This document shows, piece by piece, positions 17,141-25,004 of a stretch of 64,000 nt of DNA (the stretch's first letter is position 1; each line of letters starts with the position of its first letter). The position numbers and the translations under genes are program-made. A model generated the notes under the pieces. It ran no database searches. It saw only the letters and a program-made list of their open reading frames with translations, and was not told the origin of the DNA. The stretch lies in contig CAJUIZ010000007.1 of assembly GCA_910586625.1 (NCBI GenBank), positions 1 to 64,000 on the forward strand, in the 5' to 3' direction. This DNA is from an uncultured Christensenellaceae bacterium (GTDB lineage: Bacteria; Bacillota; Clostridia; Christensenellales; CAG-314).

Positions 17141-17500
17141 TTATTTTTCGCAAGACGGTTCGTCGGAATCTGCAGAGGACGAAGTTTGTCCTTCTGCTGA
17201 CGATTGCTCGCGGTTGTCAAGAGTGTTTTGTTGCTTTTTCTTCGCCATATGTTCCTTAGTAAGTTTAACGATATGCACTACTATTAAAGCTCCGTTCATA
17301 ACGCTTGTGGCGTATGCGGGCAATATTATGCCGTAAACTACGAATATCGCAGCACCCACAATATTGATAATGCGCGTTTTACGCTCGTTAGAAAATAAAA
17401 AAGAAATCAGAACAAAGGCGGACGCAAGAATTCCCACCCCTTCCTTAATCCAGTACACTGCCGTGTCGGACAAGGCAAAAGCCGTTAAATTAGTAAACAT
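17141..17500 (-). CDS. YgjV-like inner membrane protein
   Basis: The protein is 119 aa. Three hydrophobic segments lie about 20-38, 45-62 and 66-80 (ILASAFVLISFLFSNERKTRIINIVGAAIFVVYGI), followed by a hydrophilic Ser/Glu-rich tail of about 30 residues. The core matches the Imp-YgjV family of unknown function. AAGGAG precedes ATG, and the start is 10 bp after the GNAT stop, so the two are probably cotranscribed. Confidence 0.75.
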   Translation of the reverse strand: MFTNLTAFALSDTAVYWIKEGVGILASAFVLISFLFSNERKTRIINIVGAAIFVVYGIILPAYATSVMNGALIVVHIVKLTKEHMAKKKQQNTLDNREQSSAEGQTSSSADSDEPSCEK

Positions 17501-17510
17501 AAATTTCTCC

Positions 17511-18254
17511 TTAGTTTGTATTTGGGGGCGAGAATAAATCTATCTCGAAATAATCTGCGGGACAAACTTGTACCAAGTTGTATTTTCCCGCCAAATTGCG
17601 ACTGGCTGAGTTATCTGTAACAATATACGCGTAGGGGATATTTCCGCTTGCTATCACCTTATTGGTAAGATCGGTCATAACTTCCAAGGCGTAGCCCTGC
17701 TTGCGGTATTCCGGCAAGGTGTACAGCATACCCAAGCTACCTTCCATATGCAACAAGCACCAGCATACAGGCTTGCCGTCAACGTATGCCGCCGACGACG
17801 GATGAACGGATAAGCACGCGCGTATTTCTTGTTCGGAAGCGCGATAAAACGTTCCGTCGGATATTTGACGTGCGTACGCACCGTCCATTTGGCGAAGGTC
17901 GCGGCTGCATTTGTGCGGAAGCGGCTGTCCGTTCCAGGTATACAGGCAGCAGTTAGTTTCCCAATTGAAAGCGTATTCCGTCCGCAAATACTCCGTAACA
18001 AAGCGTGGCACAGCGCAAAACTCCACGGTTTTGCCGCCCAACATTGTTACGATTGCGTCAATAAAGTCCTTGCTCTCGGTATACATACATACGTGAATTG
18101 CGCCGCCGTCATCTACGCACACCGTTGCGTAGTCGCAGCCGTCGCAGTATACGGCGACGTTATCGAAATATTTGCAATAGCCTTCCATAATGAGAGTTTG
18201 CGGCATACTGCGAAAAATTTGAAGCAGCTCGGGAGTTACGGATATCTTTTTCAT
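17511..18254 (-). CDS. GNAT-family N-acetyltransferase
   Basis: The protein is 247 aa. The GNAT core is in the C-terminal half: LGMLYTLPEYRKQGYALEVM (beta4 and the acetyl-CoA pyrophosphate loop R/Q-x-x-G-Y/A), then IPYAYIVTDNSASRNLAGKYN. The N-terminal half is unlike common GNATs and may hold the substrate-recognition domain. Substrate unknown. ATG 18254 has no SD; a good promoter ends 10 nt before it, so the mRNA is probably leaderless. Confidence 0.8.
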   Translation of the reverse strand: MKKISVTPELLQIFRSMPQTLIMEGYCKYFDNVAVYCDGCDYATVCVDDGGAIHVCMYTESKDFIDAIVTMLGGKTVEFCAVPRFVTEYLRTEYAFNWETNCCLYTWNGQPLPHKCSRDLRQMDGAYARQISDGTFYRASEQEIRACLSVHPSSAAYVDGKPVCWCLLHMEGSLGMLYTLPEYRKQGYALEVMTDLTNKVIASGNIPYAYIVTDNSASRNLAGKYNLVQVCPADYFEIDLFSPPNTN

Positions 18255-18264
18255 AGCCTGCGAT

Positions 18265-18293
18265 AGTATAACACAGCGGACAAAGTTTTTCAA
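18265..18293 (-). promoter_or_regulatory. Promoter of the GNAT gene giving a near-leaderless mRNA
   Basis: Minus strand: TTGAAA (18288-18293), 17 bp, TATACT (18265-18270), with 10 nt to the ATG. Confidence 0.7.
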
Positions 18294-18440
18294 TAAGTTT
18301 TTGTCAATTTTTTACTCAAATTTCACGTAATGCAAATTTCTCCGTTCGCGAAAGTTAAGTATACAGTACTCGAAACAGCAAACCGAAAAACCGCATTGTC
18401 AACAATGAAAAAATATCGCCGCCGTTCGCAAACGCACGCG

Positions 18441-18469
18441 TTGACACGAACGTTAGGGAATGATAAAAT
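18441..18469 (+). promoter_or_regulatory. SigA-type promoter of udk
   Basis: TTGACA (18441-18446), 17 bp, TAAAAT (18464-18469), 26 bp before ATG. Confidence 0.85.
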
Positions 18470-18495
18470 AATATGGAATACAAGGAGACAAACAA

Positions 18496-19122
18496 ATGAA
18501 CATTGTAATAGGTATAGCCGGCGGAACGGGAAGCGGTAAAACAACCATCGCGCACAAAGTTTATCAGGCGTTCAAGGACGACGCGGTTATACTGTCCCAC
18601 GACTACTACTACAAGGCGCACGAAGAAATGCCCTTTGAAGAACGCGTCAAGCTCAATTACGATCACCCCGATTCGTTAGATACCGACTTGCTCGTTCAGC
18701 ACGTAAAAATGCTTAAAGAAGGCGTGGGCATAAAACACCCCACCTACGACTTCGTATCGCACAGCCGCGGACAGTGGGAAGAAATGAATCCTGCTAAAAT
18801 AATAATTGTGGAAGGCATACTGATATTTACCAACAAAGAGCTGTGCGACTTGTGCGACGTAAAGTTATTTGTCGATACCGACGCAGACGTGCGCTTTATA
18901 AGACGGCTTAGACGCGACGTGGAAAAACGCGGCAGAAGTATGGACTCGGTAATTACCCAATACCTGCACACGGTCAAGCCAATGCACGAGCAATTTGTAG
19001 AACCGAGCAAAGCGAAAGCCGACCTAATCGTCCCCGAAGGCGGACACAACGTTATAGCCATATCTATGATTGTAGACGGTATACGCAAAAAGCTGTCCCA
19101 AGGAGAGCAAAATGAAGCTTAA
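18496..19122 (+). CDS. udk: Uridine kinase
   Basis: The protein is 208 aa. It phosphorylates uridine/cytidine in pyrimidine salvage. The P-loop is GGTGSGKTT (residues 9-17), followed by SHDYYYK, NYDHPDSLDTDLL and the lid RRLRRDVEKRGRS. AAGGAG lies 9 nt before ATG 18496. The phosphatase gene begins inside its last codons, so the two form an operon. Confidence 0.97.
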   Translation: MNIVIGIAGGTGSGKTTIAHKVYQAFKDDAVILSHDYYYKAHEEMPFEERVKLNYDHPDSLDTDLLVQHVKMLKEGVGIKHPTYDFVSHSRGQWEEMNPAKIIIVEGILIFTNKELCDLCDVKLFVDTDADVRFIRRLRRDVEKRGRSMDSVITQYLHTVKPMHEQFVEPSKAKADLIVPEGGHNVIAISMIVDGIRKKLSQGEQNEA

Positions 19123-19909
19123 TCTGCCTAACGTTACAAACGCTCGCGATCTCGGCGGAATGATAACGAAATACGGCACTGTTAAACCAAACAAACTGCT
19201 GCGCTCGGGAGTATTAAACCGTCTCGAACAGTCGGATATAGACTGTCTAAGCAAACGCGGACTGCAACGAGTAATAGACCTGCGCACCGAAACGGAAATA
19301 GCAAACGCTCCCGACGTACCTATGGACGGAGTGGAACACATCAATATCTCTATTGTGCGCGCCGTTACATTCGGCATAAGCTTCGAAGCATTGGACGGAC
19401 CTACGCTTGCGGCAAGACTGCAATCGGGTTGGGACAGAATGGCGCAAAAAGGCGAAAACTACCACGACCACATGGAAACAATCTACCGCCGTTACGTATA
19501 CGACGACCATTGCCGAGCGGGATACGGACGTTTTCTCAAAGAGATGGCCAACAAGCCTGTAAACGGCGCGACATTGTGGCACTGCACTATGGGCAAGGAT
19601 CGCTGCGGAACCTGCGCGCTGCTGTTGGAATATTGCTTGGGCGCAGACAAACAAACTATGTACGACGACTTTATCGAATCCAACGTACAAACTCGGGAGA
19701 ATACAAACAGCCTGCTAAACAAAGTGAAACCGTACGTTTCGCCCGACAAAATGGACGTTGTGGAAGAAATGCTAATCGTTCAGCCGTACTATTTGGACGC
19801 GTACTTCGACGAGATAGCCAAACGCTATCAAAACTTGGACGGATTTGTTAAAGCGTGCGGCGTAACGCAGGAAGAAATAGAAAAATTGAGAAAAAATTAT
19901 TTGGAATAA
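19112..19909 (+). CDS. Tyrosine-specific protein phosphatase (Y_phosphatase3 type)
   Basis: The protein is 265 aa, of the CX5R phosphatase family. It opens NVTNARDLGGM, followed by LLRSGVLNRL and VIDLRTETEI. The active loop is HCTMGKDRCG (about 153-162), with catalytic Cys and Arg in place; most relatives have HCTAGKDRTG. It overlaps udk by 11 bp, and its AAGGAG lies inside udk, so translational coupling is likely. Substrate (phosphotyrosine or phosphoinositide) unknown. A second family member is at 52671-53477. Confidence 0.88.
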   Translation: MKLNLPNVTNARDLGGMITKYGTVKPNKLLRSGVLNRLEQSDIDCLSKRGLQRVIDLRTETEIANAPDVPMDGVEHINISIVRAVTFGISFEALDGPTLAARLQSGWDRMAQKGENYHDHMETIYRRYVYDDHCRAGYGRFLKEMANKPVNGATLWHCTMGKDRCGTCALLLEYCLGADKQTMYDDFIESNVQTRENTNSLLNKVKPYVSPDKMDVVEEMLIVQPYYLDAYFDEIAKRYQNLDGFVKACGVTQEEIEKLRKNYLE

Positions 19910-19913
19910 CCGA

Positions 19914-19943
19914 AACGCTCGCGTATACGCGGGCGTTATTTAT
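19914..19943 (+). terminator. Terminator of udk operon
   Basis: AACGCTCGCG-TATA-CGCGGGCGTT hairpin followed by ATTTATT. Confidence 0.7.
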
Positions 19944-19987
19944 TGTAACAGCATAATACAATACAGCTTCGATTACCAAGCAAGCAA

Positions 19988-21211
19988 TCAGCGTTTGAAG
20001 GGCAGCAGGTCTTCTTCGCTGAACAGCTTGCCCGAAAGTAAATCGTTATCCAATATGCTTGCGCGCATTATGGCGTTAAAGCCGAACTTCTTGCGTATTC
20101 GGTCAATGGAATATTCCAGCTGTTCGTCCCTGTCGTCCTTCTTGTCGAATATGGACGCTTGCGAGCCCAAATATACTTCGTACAATCCCGCCACCGAAAC
20201 GGTAAGCGAACGCAAGGGTCTGTCCCTGTTTACGTCCCATATATCGCGCAGCAGCTCCGCAGCCGCGCGATATACGTCGTCGCAAACGTTGGTGGCGTTT
20301 ATTTTACGCTGTTTGCCCGAGTGCGTAAGGTCGTTATGCCGTATATACAAATGAACGACTTCGCCTACGTAACCGTAGCGGCGCAGCCGCGTGGCGACCA
20401 TATCCGAAAGGTAAAATATCACCTTGTCCGCGTCGTCGTACGTTACCATATCCCTAAGCGTGGTTGTTCCGTGACTTACGCTCTTTATTTCCCGTTCGCT
20501 CAAAGCTTCGCGCACTTCTTCTTCGTCTTCGCCGCGAGCGGCGCGGTACATACGTTCCCCCACTACGCCGAAACGTTTTTTCAACGCAAAAACGCTGGCG
20601 TTAGCCAATTGTCCAAGCGTAAATATGCCCATATCGTTAAGCTTTGCCGAAGTATGCTTGCCTATTAACAGCATTTCGTTGACCGGCAGCCGCCATACCA
20701 TTTGCTTGTAATTATCTCGGGAAATAACCGTAGTAGCGTCGGGTTTTTTTAGGTCGCTGCCCAATTTTGCAAACGTCTTGGTAAAGGATACCCCTACCGA
20801 TATGGTCAAGCCCGTTTCCCTTTTGACGTCGGCGCGTATTTTTTCCGCTATTGCAAAGGGCGATCCGAATATCCCGCTGTGAGTAACGTCCAACCAACAC
20901 TCGTCTAAGCCGAAGCCTTCCACCTTGTCGGTATAACGTTCGTAAACGGCTCTTACGCGTTTGGAAAAATGTACGTAATACTCGAAATGCGGCGGCACGC
21001 AGATGAGCTCGGGACATTTGAGCTTGGCTTGCCATATCGGCTCGCCCGTCAATACGCCCATCTTCTTAGCGGCGGTATTCTTTGCAAGAATAACGCCGCT
21101 GCGCGTATCGGGATTACCCGAAACGGCAACGAATTTTCCTTGAAGCTCGGGATTCAGCGTCTGCTCCACCGAAGCGTAAAAATTGTTAAGATCGCAGTGC
21201 AAAATATCCAT
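19988..21211 (-). CDS. dinB: DNA polymerase IV (Y family)
   Basis: The protein is 407 aa. It is a translesion polymerase. The start MDILHCDLNNFYASVEQ carries the first catalytic Asp, GFGLDECWLDVT has the DE pair (D-E), and the little-finger domain lies at about 245-350. The C-terminus carries QASIFDKKDDRDEQLE, where a QxxLF-like beta-clamp motif would be expected (QASIF). ATG 21211 sits exactly where transcription should start, so the mRNA is probably leaderless. A LexA-like box lies within the promoter. Confidence 0.95.
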   Translation of the reverse strand: MDILHCDLNNFYASVEQTLNPELQGKFVAVSGNPDTRSGVILAKNTAAKKMGVLTGEPIWQAKLKCPELICVPPHFEYYVHFSKRVRAVYERYTDKVEGFGLDECWLDVTHSGIFGSPFAIAEKIRADVKRETGLTISVGVSFTKTFAKLGSDLKKPDATTVISRDNYKQMVWRLPVNEMLLIGKHTSAKLNDMGIFTLGQLANASVFALKKRFGVVGERMYRAARGEDEEEVREALSEREIKSVSHGTTTLRDMVTYDDADKVIFYLSDMVATRLRRYGYVGEVVHLYIRHNDLTHSGKQRKINATNVCDDVYRAAAELLRDIWDVNRDRPLRSLTVSVAGLYEVYLGSQASIFDKKDDRDEQLEYSIDRIRKKFGFNAIMRASILDNDLLSGKLFSEEDLLPFKR

Positions 21212-21217
21212 AACAAT

Positions 21218-21246
21218 ATTTTAGAATATTTGTTCTATATTGTCAA
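21218..21246 (-). promoter_or_regulatory. Promoter of dinB, leaderless geometry
   Basis: Minus strand: TTGACA (21241-21246), 17 bp, TAAAAT (21218-21223), then six bases and the ATG. No SD exists. Confidence 0.85.
21224..21235. promoter_or_regulatory. LexA-like SOS box in the dinB promoter
   Basis: GAATATTTGTTC (plus strand) matches the Gram-positive core GAAC-N4-GTTC at seven of eight positions and fills the spacer between -35 and -10. SOS control of dinB would be expected. Confidence 0.6.
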
Positions 21247-21255
21247 CGGTTTGAA

Positions 21256-21293
21256 TAAAAAAAAGCCTTACCGAATGCAGTACTCGGTAAGGC
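21256..21293 (-). terminator. Terminator of degV gene
   Basis: Minus-strand arms GCCTTACCGA / TCGGTAAGGC, then eight T. Confidence 0.9.
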
Positions 21294-21353
21294 GACGGTT
21301 ACAGCGTCTAAAACAACAATTATATTCGGCGGATACTAACGCGCTTTCAAATA

Positions 21354-22181
21354 TTACTGCTTGGAAACAAAAACGTAGCCGAAAGCGTTAGGTCCCCAAT
21401 GACAGGCTATTACGGGACAAAGGTTGTCGTATTCGGACATTAACAGCTTATAGCATTCGTCTGTCATTTCGATAAGCTTGGTAAGGTTATCGGAATTGTA
21501 CGTATAGGAAGCTATAATGGGATAAGACTCGTCGCAGTTCCACTTTTTAAGCGTATCGGCGCACTCGCGCATTGCCATTTTAAGCCCTATTTTCTTGGTT
21601 GCAACCTTTACCGCGCCGTTGGTAATGGTAATAAGCGGCTTTAAGTTCAGAATACTGCCGAACAGCCATTCTTTCTTGGAAAGACGTCCGCCTTTTAACA
21701 GGTAATCCAACGTCTCGGGTATAGCTATTATACATATACGCGGAATAAGCGCGTTAATGCGGGCAATAATCTCGTCAACGGGCAAATCGCGGCAGCGGTT
21801 TATCTCTTCCACTATCAGACGAAGTCCGCCAACAGCGGATAACGAATCTATAACGCGCACCGCGCTTACGCCTTCGAATAATTTACAAATAGCGTTGTAC
21901 GTTCCCGAAAGTTTAGACGATATTGTAACGATTATTACGTCATCGCCGTCCTTTACATAACCATTAACCTTGGCTTCCAATTCGTCCAAGTAGGGAAGGG
22001 ACGTTTGCGGAAAAATACTTTTTCCGATTAGTATTTCATAAAATTCGTCGATTGTTTCGTCCAATCCGTCGCGATATTCCGTTTCTCCCATCAAGTATCT
22101 TAGGGGAATAATCTCTACGTTTAATTTGTCCTGTTCGGACATTTTGATACTGCTGCCAGAATCCACCAATACTCTAAGCAT
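21354..22181 (-). CDS. DegV family fatty-acid-binding protein
   Basis: The protein is 275 aa. VLVDSGSSI, FPQTSLP, VTISSKLSGTYNA and LDYLLKGGRLSK are DegV-family landmarks. DegV/FakB proteins bind a fatty acid and present it to the kinase FakA for phospholipid synthesis from exogenous fatty acids. FakA is not in the window, but plsX, which acts in the same pathway, lies 1.5 kb away. AAAGGAG precedes ATG at 6-7 nt. Confidence 0.92.
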   Translation of the reverse strand: MLRVLVDSGSSIKMSEQDKLNVEIIPLRYLMGETEYRDGLDETIDEFYEILIGKSIFPQTSLPYLDELEAKVNGYVKDGDDVIIVTISSKLSGTYNAICKLFEGVSAVRVIDSLSAVGGLRLIVEEINRCRDLPVDEIIARINALIPRICIIAIPETLDYLLKGGRLSKKEWLFGSILNLKPLITITNGAVKVATKKIGLKMAMRECADTLKKWNCDESYPIIASYTYNSDNLTKLIEMTDECYKLLMSEYDNLCPVIACHWGPNAFGYVFVSKQ

Positions 22182-22340
22182 TGCCGCTCCTTTTAATTCC
22201 TTTTGAAAATGTTTAGTTAGTTTAAGTATATATTACTATCCGTCTGTTAACTTTAACTGAAAAACGGTAAAAAATAAACATTATGACGAAAATTATTTTT
22301 TTCCGTTTATCATTTGGCTTAGACTATCGTCAAAACACGT

Positions 22341-23465
22341 TTACCGTATTTTTTTGATAAAACAACGACGGCGTTTGTGCTGCGTGGTATCGAAATGCTT
22401 CCACAAGTTTTGTATAGGGCTGTTATGCTCCAACATAAGATTGGTTTCGGCATAATCTATACCGTACTTTGTCATACGATTGCTGAATTCCGAAACCAAA
22501 GCCGTCGCTATACCCTTGTTCTTGTATTCGTCCAAAACACCGATAAGCGCCATATCCACGATAGACGGCTTCTTGATATCCGCAAGCAACCGAGTAAGAC
22601 AAGCCGGCGTAAGCCGTCCGCCGGACTTCTGTACAGCCTTGGCCATAGACGGGAATACCACGCCGAACGCCACTATTCTGTCGTTTTCGTCCACAATTGC
22701 CGCAATAAAGCGCAAATCTATTACCAACTTGAAGTTATTGAGCATCGCCCGTTTTACCTTGTCGGTAAAAGGTACGGTGCCGTATATCTTGTCGTAAGTT
22801 TCGTCCCAAATATGAAAAATCTGATCCACGTATTTTTTCAGAAAATCGCCTGTGCTTTTGGATTGGACAAACCTGAGATTATACTTATCCATCATCTCTC
22901 GGCTTATCCTTTCTATACGTTCGTCCACTCCGCCACGGGGAATGCGCACTTTACGCTCCAACCAATCTACGTCCTTGACGTAACCGCAGTTTTCTATTAA
23001 ACGTTGGTAATAGTCGTAATTGTATTGCTCTTCGAACGTAGCAAGCTGGTCGAAGCCTTCTATCAGCAGCCCTTCGCGTTCGAGATCGGAAAACCCGAGC
23101 GGCCCCACTATTTCGTCGGCGTTTTTGCTTTGCGCCCAGTCTTCCACAGCCCGAAACAACGCGGCGGCGACCTCCTGATTGTCTATCGCGTCGAAACGGG
23201 TAAAACGCGCGCGGCTTTGTCCCCATTTGGCGTTTGCGGCTTTCTGCAAAATTCCCGATATTCGTCCGACCATAACGCCGTCCTTGTACGCGTTGAAGTA
23301 CACGGCTTCGGCTTGATCGTAGTACATATAATTCTCGGAAAAAATTTGCTTTTCGTCGCCGTAAAGCGGCGGAACGAAATACGGGTTGTCTTTATATAAT
23401 TTCAAAGGGAATTGCAAAAATTCTTTTTGTTGTTTTTTCGTTGTAACTTTGCGAATTTCTATCAA
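22341..23465 (-). CDS. GNAT-like protein of about 374 residues
   Basis: It starts IEIRKVTTKKQQKEFLQFPLKLYKDNPYFVPPLYGDE, a recognisable opening of a conserved but functionally uncharacterised GNAT-related family. The C-terminal part has VDMALIGVLDEYKNKGIATALVSEF, a plausible acetyl-CoA loop (Y-K-N-K-G-I-A). Substrate unknown. The start is TTG 23465 with AAAGGA 10 nt upstream; no better ATG is near. Confidence 0.75.
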   Translation of the reverse strand: MIEIRKVTTKKQQKEFLQFPLKLYKDNPYFVPPLYGDEKQIFSENYMYYDQAEAVYFNAYKDGVMVGRISGILQKAANAKWGQSRARFTRFDAIDNQEVAAALFRAVEDWAQSKNADEIVGPLGFSDLEREGLLIEGFDQLATFEEQYNYDYYQRLIENCGYVKDVDWLERKVRIPRGGVDERIERISREMMDKYNLRFVQSKSTGDFLKKYVDQIFHIWDETYDKIYGTVPFTDKVKRAMLNNFKLVIDLRFIAAIVDENDRIVAFGVVFPSMAKAVQKSGGRLTPACLTRLLADIKKPSIVDMALIGVLDEYKNKGIATALVSEFSNRMTKYGIDYAETNLMLEHNSPIQNLWKHFDTTQHKRRRCFIKKIR

Positions 23466-23506
23466 TGTTTTTACGTCCTTTGTAGAGTTGCTTTACATCC
23501 GTAATA

Positions 23507-23535
23507 ATTATACTATTTAGCGTTAATAAAGTCAA
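23507..23535 (-). promoter_or_regulatory. SigA-type promoter of the 374-aa GNAT gene
   Basis: Minus strand: TTGACT (23530-23535), 17 bp, TATAAT (23507-23512). Confidence 0.85.
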
Positions 23536-23614
23536 TGTTATACCGCTAAAAACGCAAGACAAACGGACTGCAAGCGGAAAAATCATTCCGCCTGACCGTC
23601 GTTATACCCTGTTG

Positions 23615-23643
23615 TTGACGAAAACTCACAATAATGATATAAT
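23615..23643 (+). promoter_or_regulatory. SigA-type promoter of plsX
   Basis: TTGACG (23615-23620), 17 bp, TATAAT (23638-23643), 38 bp before ATG. It diverges from the neighbouring GNAT promoter. Confidence 0.85.
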
Positions 23644-23681
23644 AAATACAATAATTTCCAATAATCATCAACGGAGTAAAA

Positions 23682-24719
23682 ATGTTAAAAATAATAGTAG
23701 ACGCAATGGGCGGCGACAATAGCCCGTCGGTAAACGTAAAAGGAACGGTTAAAGCCGTCAACCAAATAAAAGACCTGCAAATAGTACTGGTAGGCGACGA
23801 AAGCAAGCTTACCCCGTTGCTTGCCCAAGAAAAATACGACGCAAGCCGTTTGGAAGTATTACACGCTTGCGAAGTTATAAGCTGTAACGACAAGCCCACC
23901 GAAGCAATAAAGACCAAGAAGGACAGTTCTATGAGCCGCTCCTTCGAGCTGCTGCGTACCGACACCGAAGCGCGCGCGTTGGTCAGTCTCGGTTCAACCG
24001 GCGCGCTGCTTGCGGGCACGGTGCTGCGCGTAGGACGCATTAAAGGGGTAAAACGCCCCGCCTTTTGCCCTATTCTGCCCACAATGATTGCAGGCAACAT
24101 TGTAGGCATATGCGACAGCGGCGCAAACGTAGACTGCGACCCCGTATATTTACAACAATTCGCAGTTATGGGAAGTCTGTATTTGAACAAGGCGTACGGC
24201 GTAAACGCTCCGCGCGTCGCGTTGCTTAACATCGGCGCGGAAGAAGAAAAGGGCGACGCCCTGCGCAAGGAAACGTACCAATTACTTAAAAACACCGACG
24301 GCATCAACTTTGTAGGAAATATGGAAGCGCGCGACTTGCTGTCGGGAGACGTAGACCTTGTGGTATGCGACGGATTTAGCGGCAACATACTGTTGAAGTC
24401 GACGGAAGGCGCGTGCTTAGAGCTGATGCGCCTGTTAAAAAAGTCGATGATGTCGTCCTTCAAGTCCAAGATGGGCGCGCTGCTTATAAAAGACAAAATG
24501 TACGAAGTAAAGGATATGATGGACTACAACAACTACGGCGGCGCAGTACTGTTAGGTGCTGCAAAAACCGTAATTAAAGGACACGGCAGCAGCAAGGAAG
24601 AAGCCGTTTACCAGTGCATACTCCAAGCATACAATATGGAAGCGAACAACCTGTGCCAAGCGATAGCGCAGGAAATTGCCCAAGCAACCGCCGCCCCGCA
24701 ATCGCCCGCAGCGGAATAG
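23682..24719 (+). CDS. plsX: Phosphate acyltransferase PlsX
   Basis: The protein is 345 aa. It converts acyl-ACP to acyl-phosphate for PlsY in the first step of phosphatidic acid synthesis. Landmarks are IIVDAMGGDNSP, LVGDE, ALVSLGSTGALLAG, KRPAFCPILPT and VCDGFSGNILLKSTEG. The last 15 residues are Ala/Gln/Pro-rich. GGAG lies 7 nt before ATG. It is not next to fabD/acpP as in Bacillus and has its own terminator. Confidence 0.97.
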   Translation: MLKIIVDAMGGDNSPSVNVKGTVKAVNQIKDLQIVLVGDESKLTPLLAQEKYDASRLEVLHACEVISCNDKPTEAIKTKKDSSMSRSFELLRTDTEARALVSLGSTGALLAGTVLRVGRIKGVKRPAFCPILPTMIAGNIVGICDSGANVDCDPVYLQQFAVMGSLYLNKAYGVNAPRVALLNIGAEEEKGDALRKETYQLLKNTDGINFVGNMEARDLLSGDVDLVVCDGFSGNILLKSTEGACLELMRLLKKSMMSSFKSKMGALLIKDKMYEVKDMMDYNNYGGAVLLGAAKTVIKGHGSSKEEAVYQCILQAYNMEANNLCQAIAQEIAQATAAPQSPAAE

Positions 24720-24750
24720 ACAAATGAAGATAACAATATAAAAGTTTACA

Positions 24751-24790
24751 TTCCCCCTTCACGGACACTGCCGTGAAGGGGGAATTATTT
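24751..24790 (+). terminator. Terminator of plsX
   Basis: Perfect 14-bp stem TTCCCCCTTCACGG / CCGTGAAGGGGGAA followed by TTATTT. Confidence 0.9.
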
Positions 24791-24950
24791 AGAATTATAT
24801 CTACAAAAAAGCATTGTTCTACCGAACAACAGCCGTTCGATTATACTTTATCTTGTGCGTTCAGACGCGCAAATCAAACAAGACGATTATAACTATGCAC
24901 AATTGAACATATGAACGCTTATAAAACGAAAACATTTTTTTCACCATTAT

Positions 24951-24990
24951 AAAAAAAAGGCGGTTTGCAACAGGATATTGCAAACCGCCG
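24951..24990 (-). terminator. Terminator of the 972-aa lipoprotein gene
   Basis: Minus-strand arms GGCGGTTTGCAA / TTGCAAACCGCC, then eight T. Confidence 0.95.
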
Positions 24991-25004
24991 TAAGTATTAT
25001 AATA

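Noticed and set aside
22263..22310. AACGG/CCGTT A/T-rich hairpin after the 374-aa GNAT gene as a terminator
   Set aside because: The stem is almost all A-T pairs with mismatches; it may terminate but cannot be supported well.
23546..24496. 316-codon minus-strand ORF opposite plsX
   Set aside because: It is antisense to a complete plsX with promoter and SD; its translation is Ser/Thr/Pro-rich with no family features.
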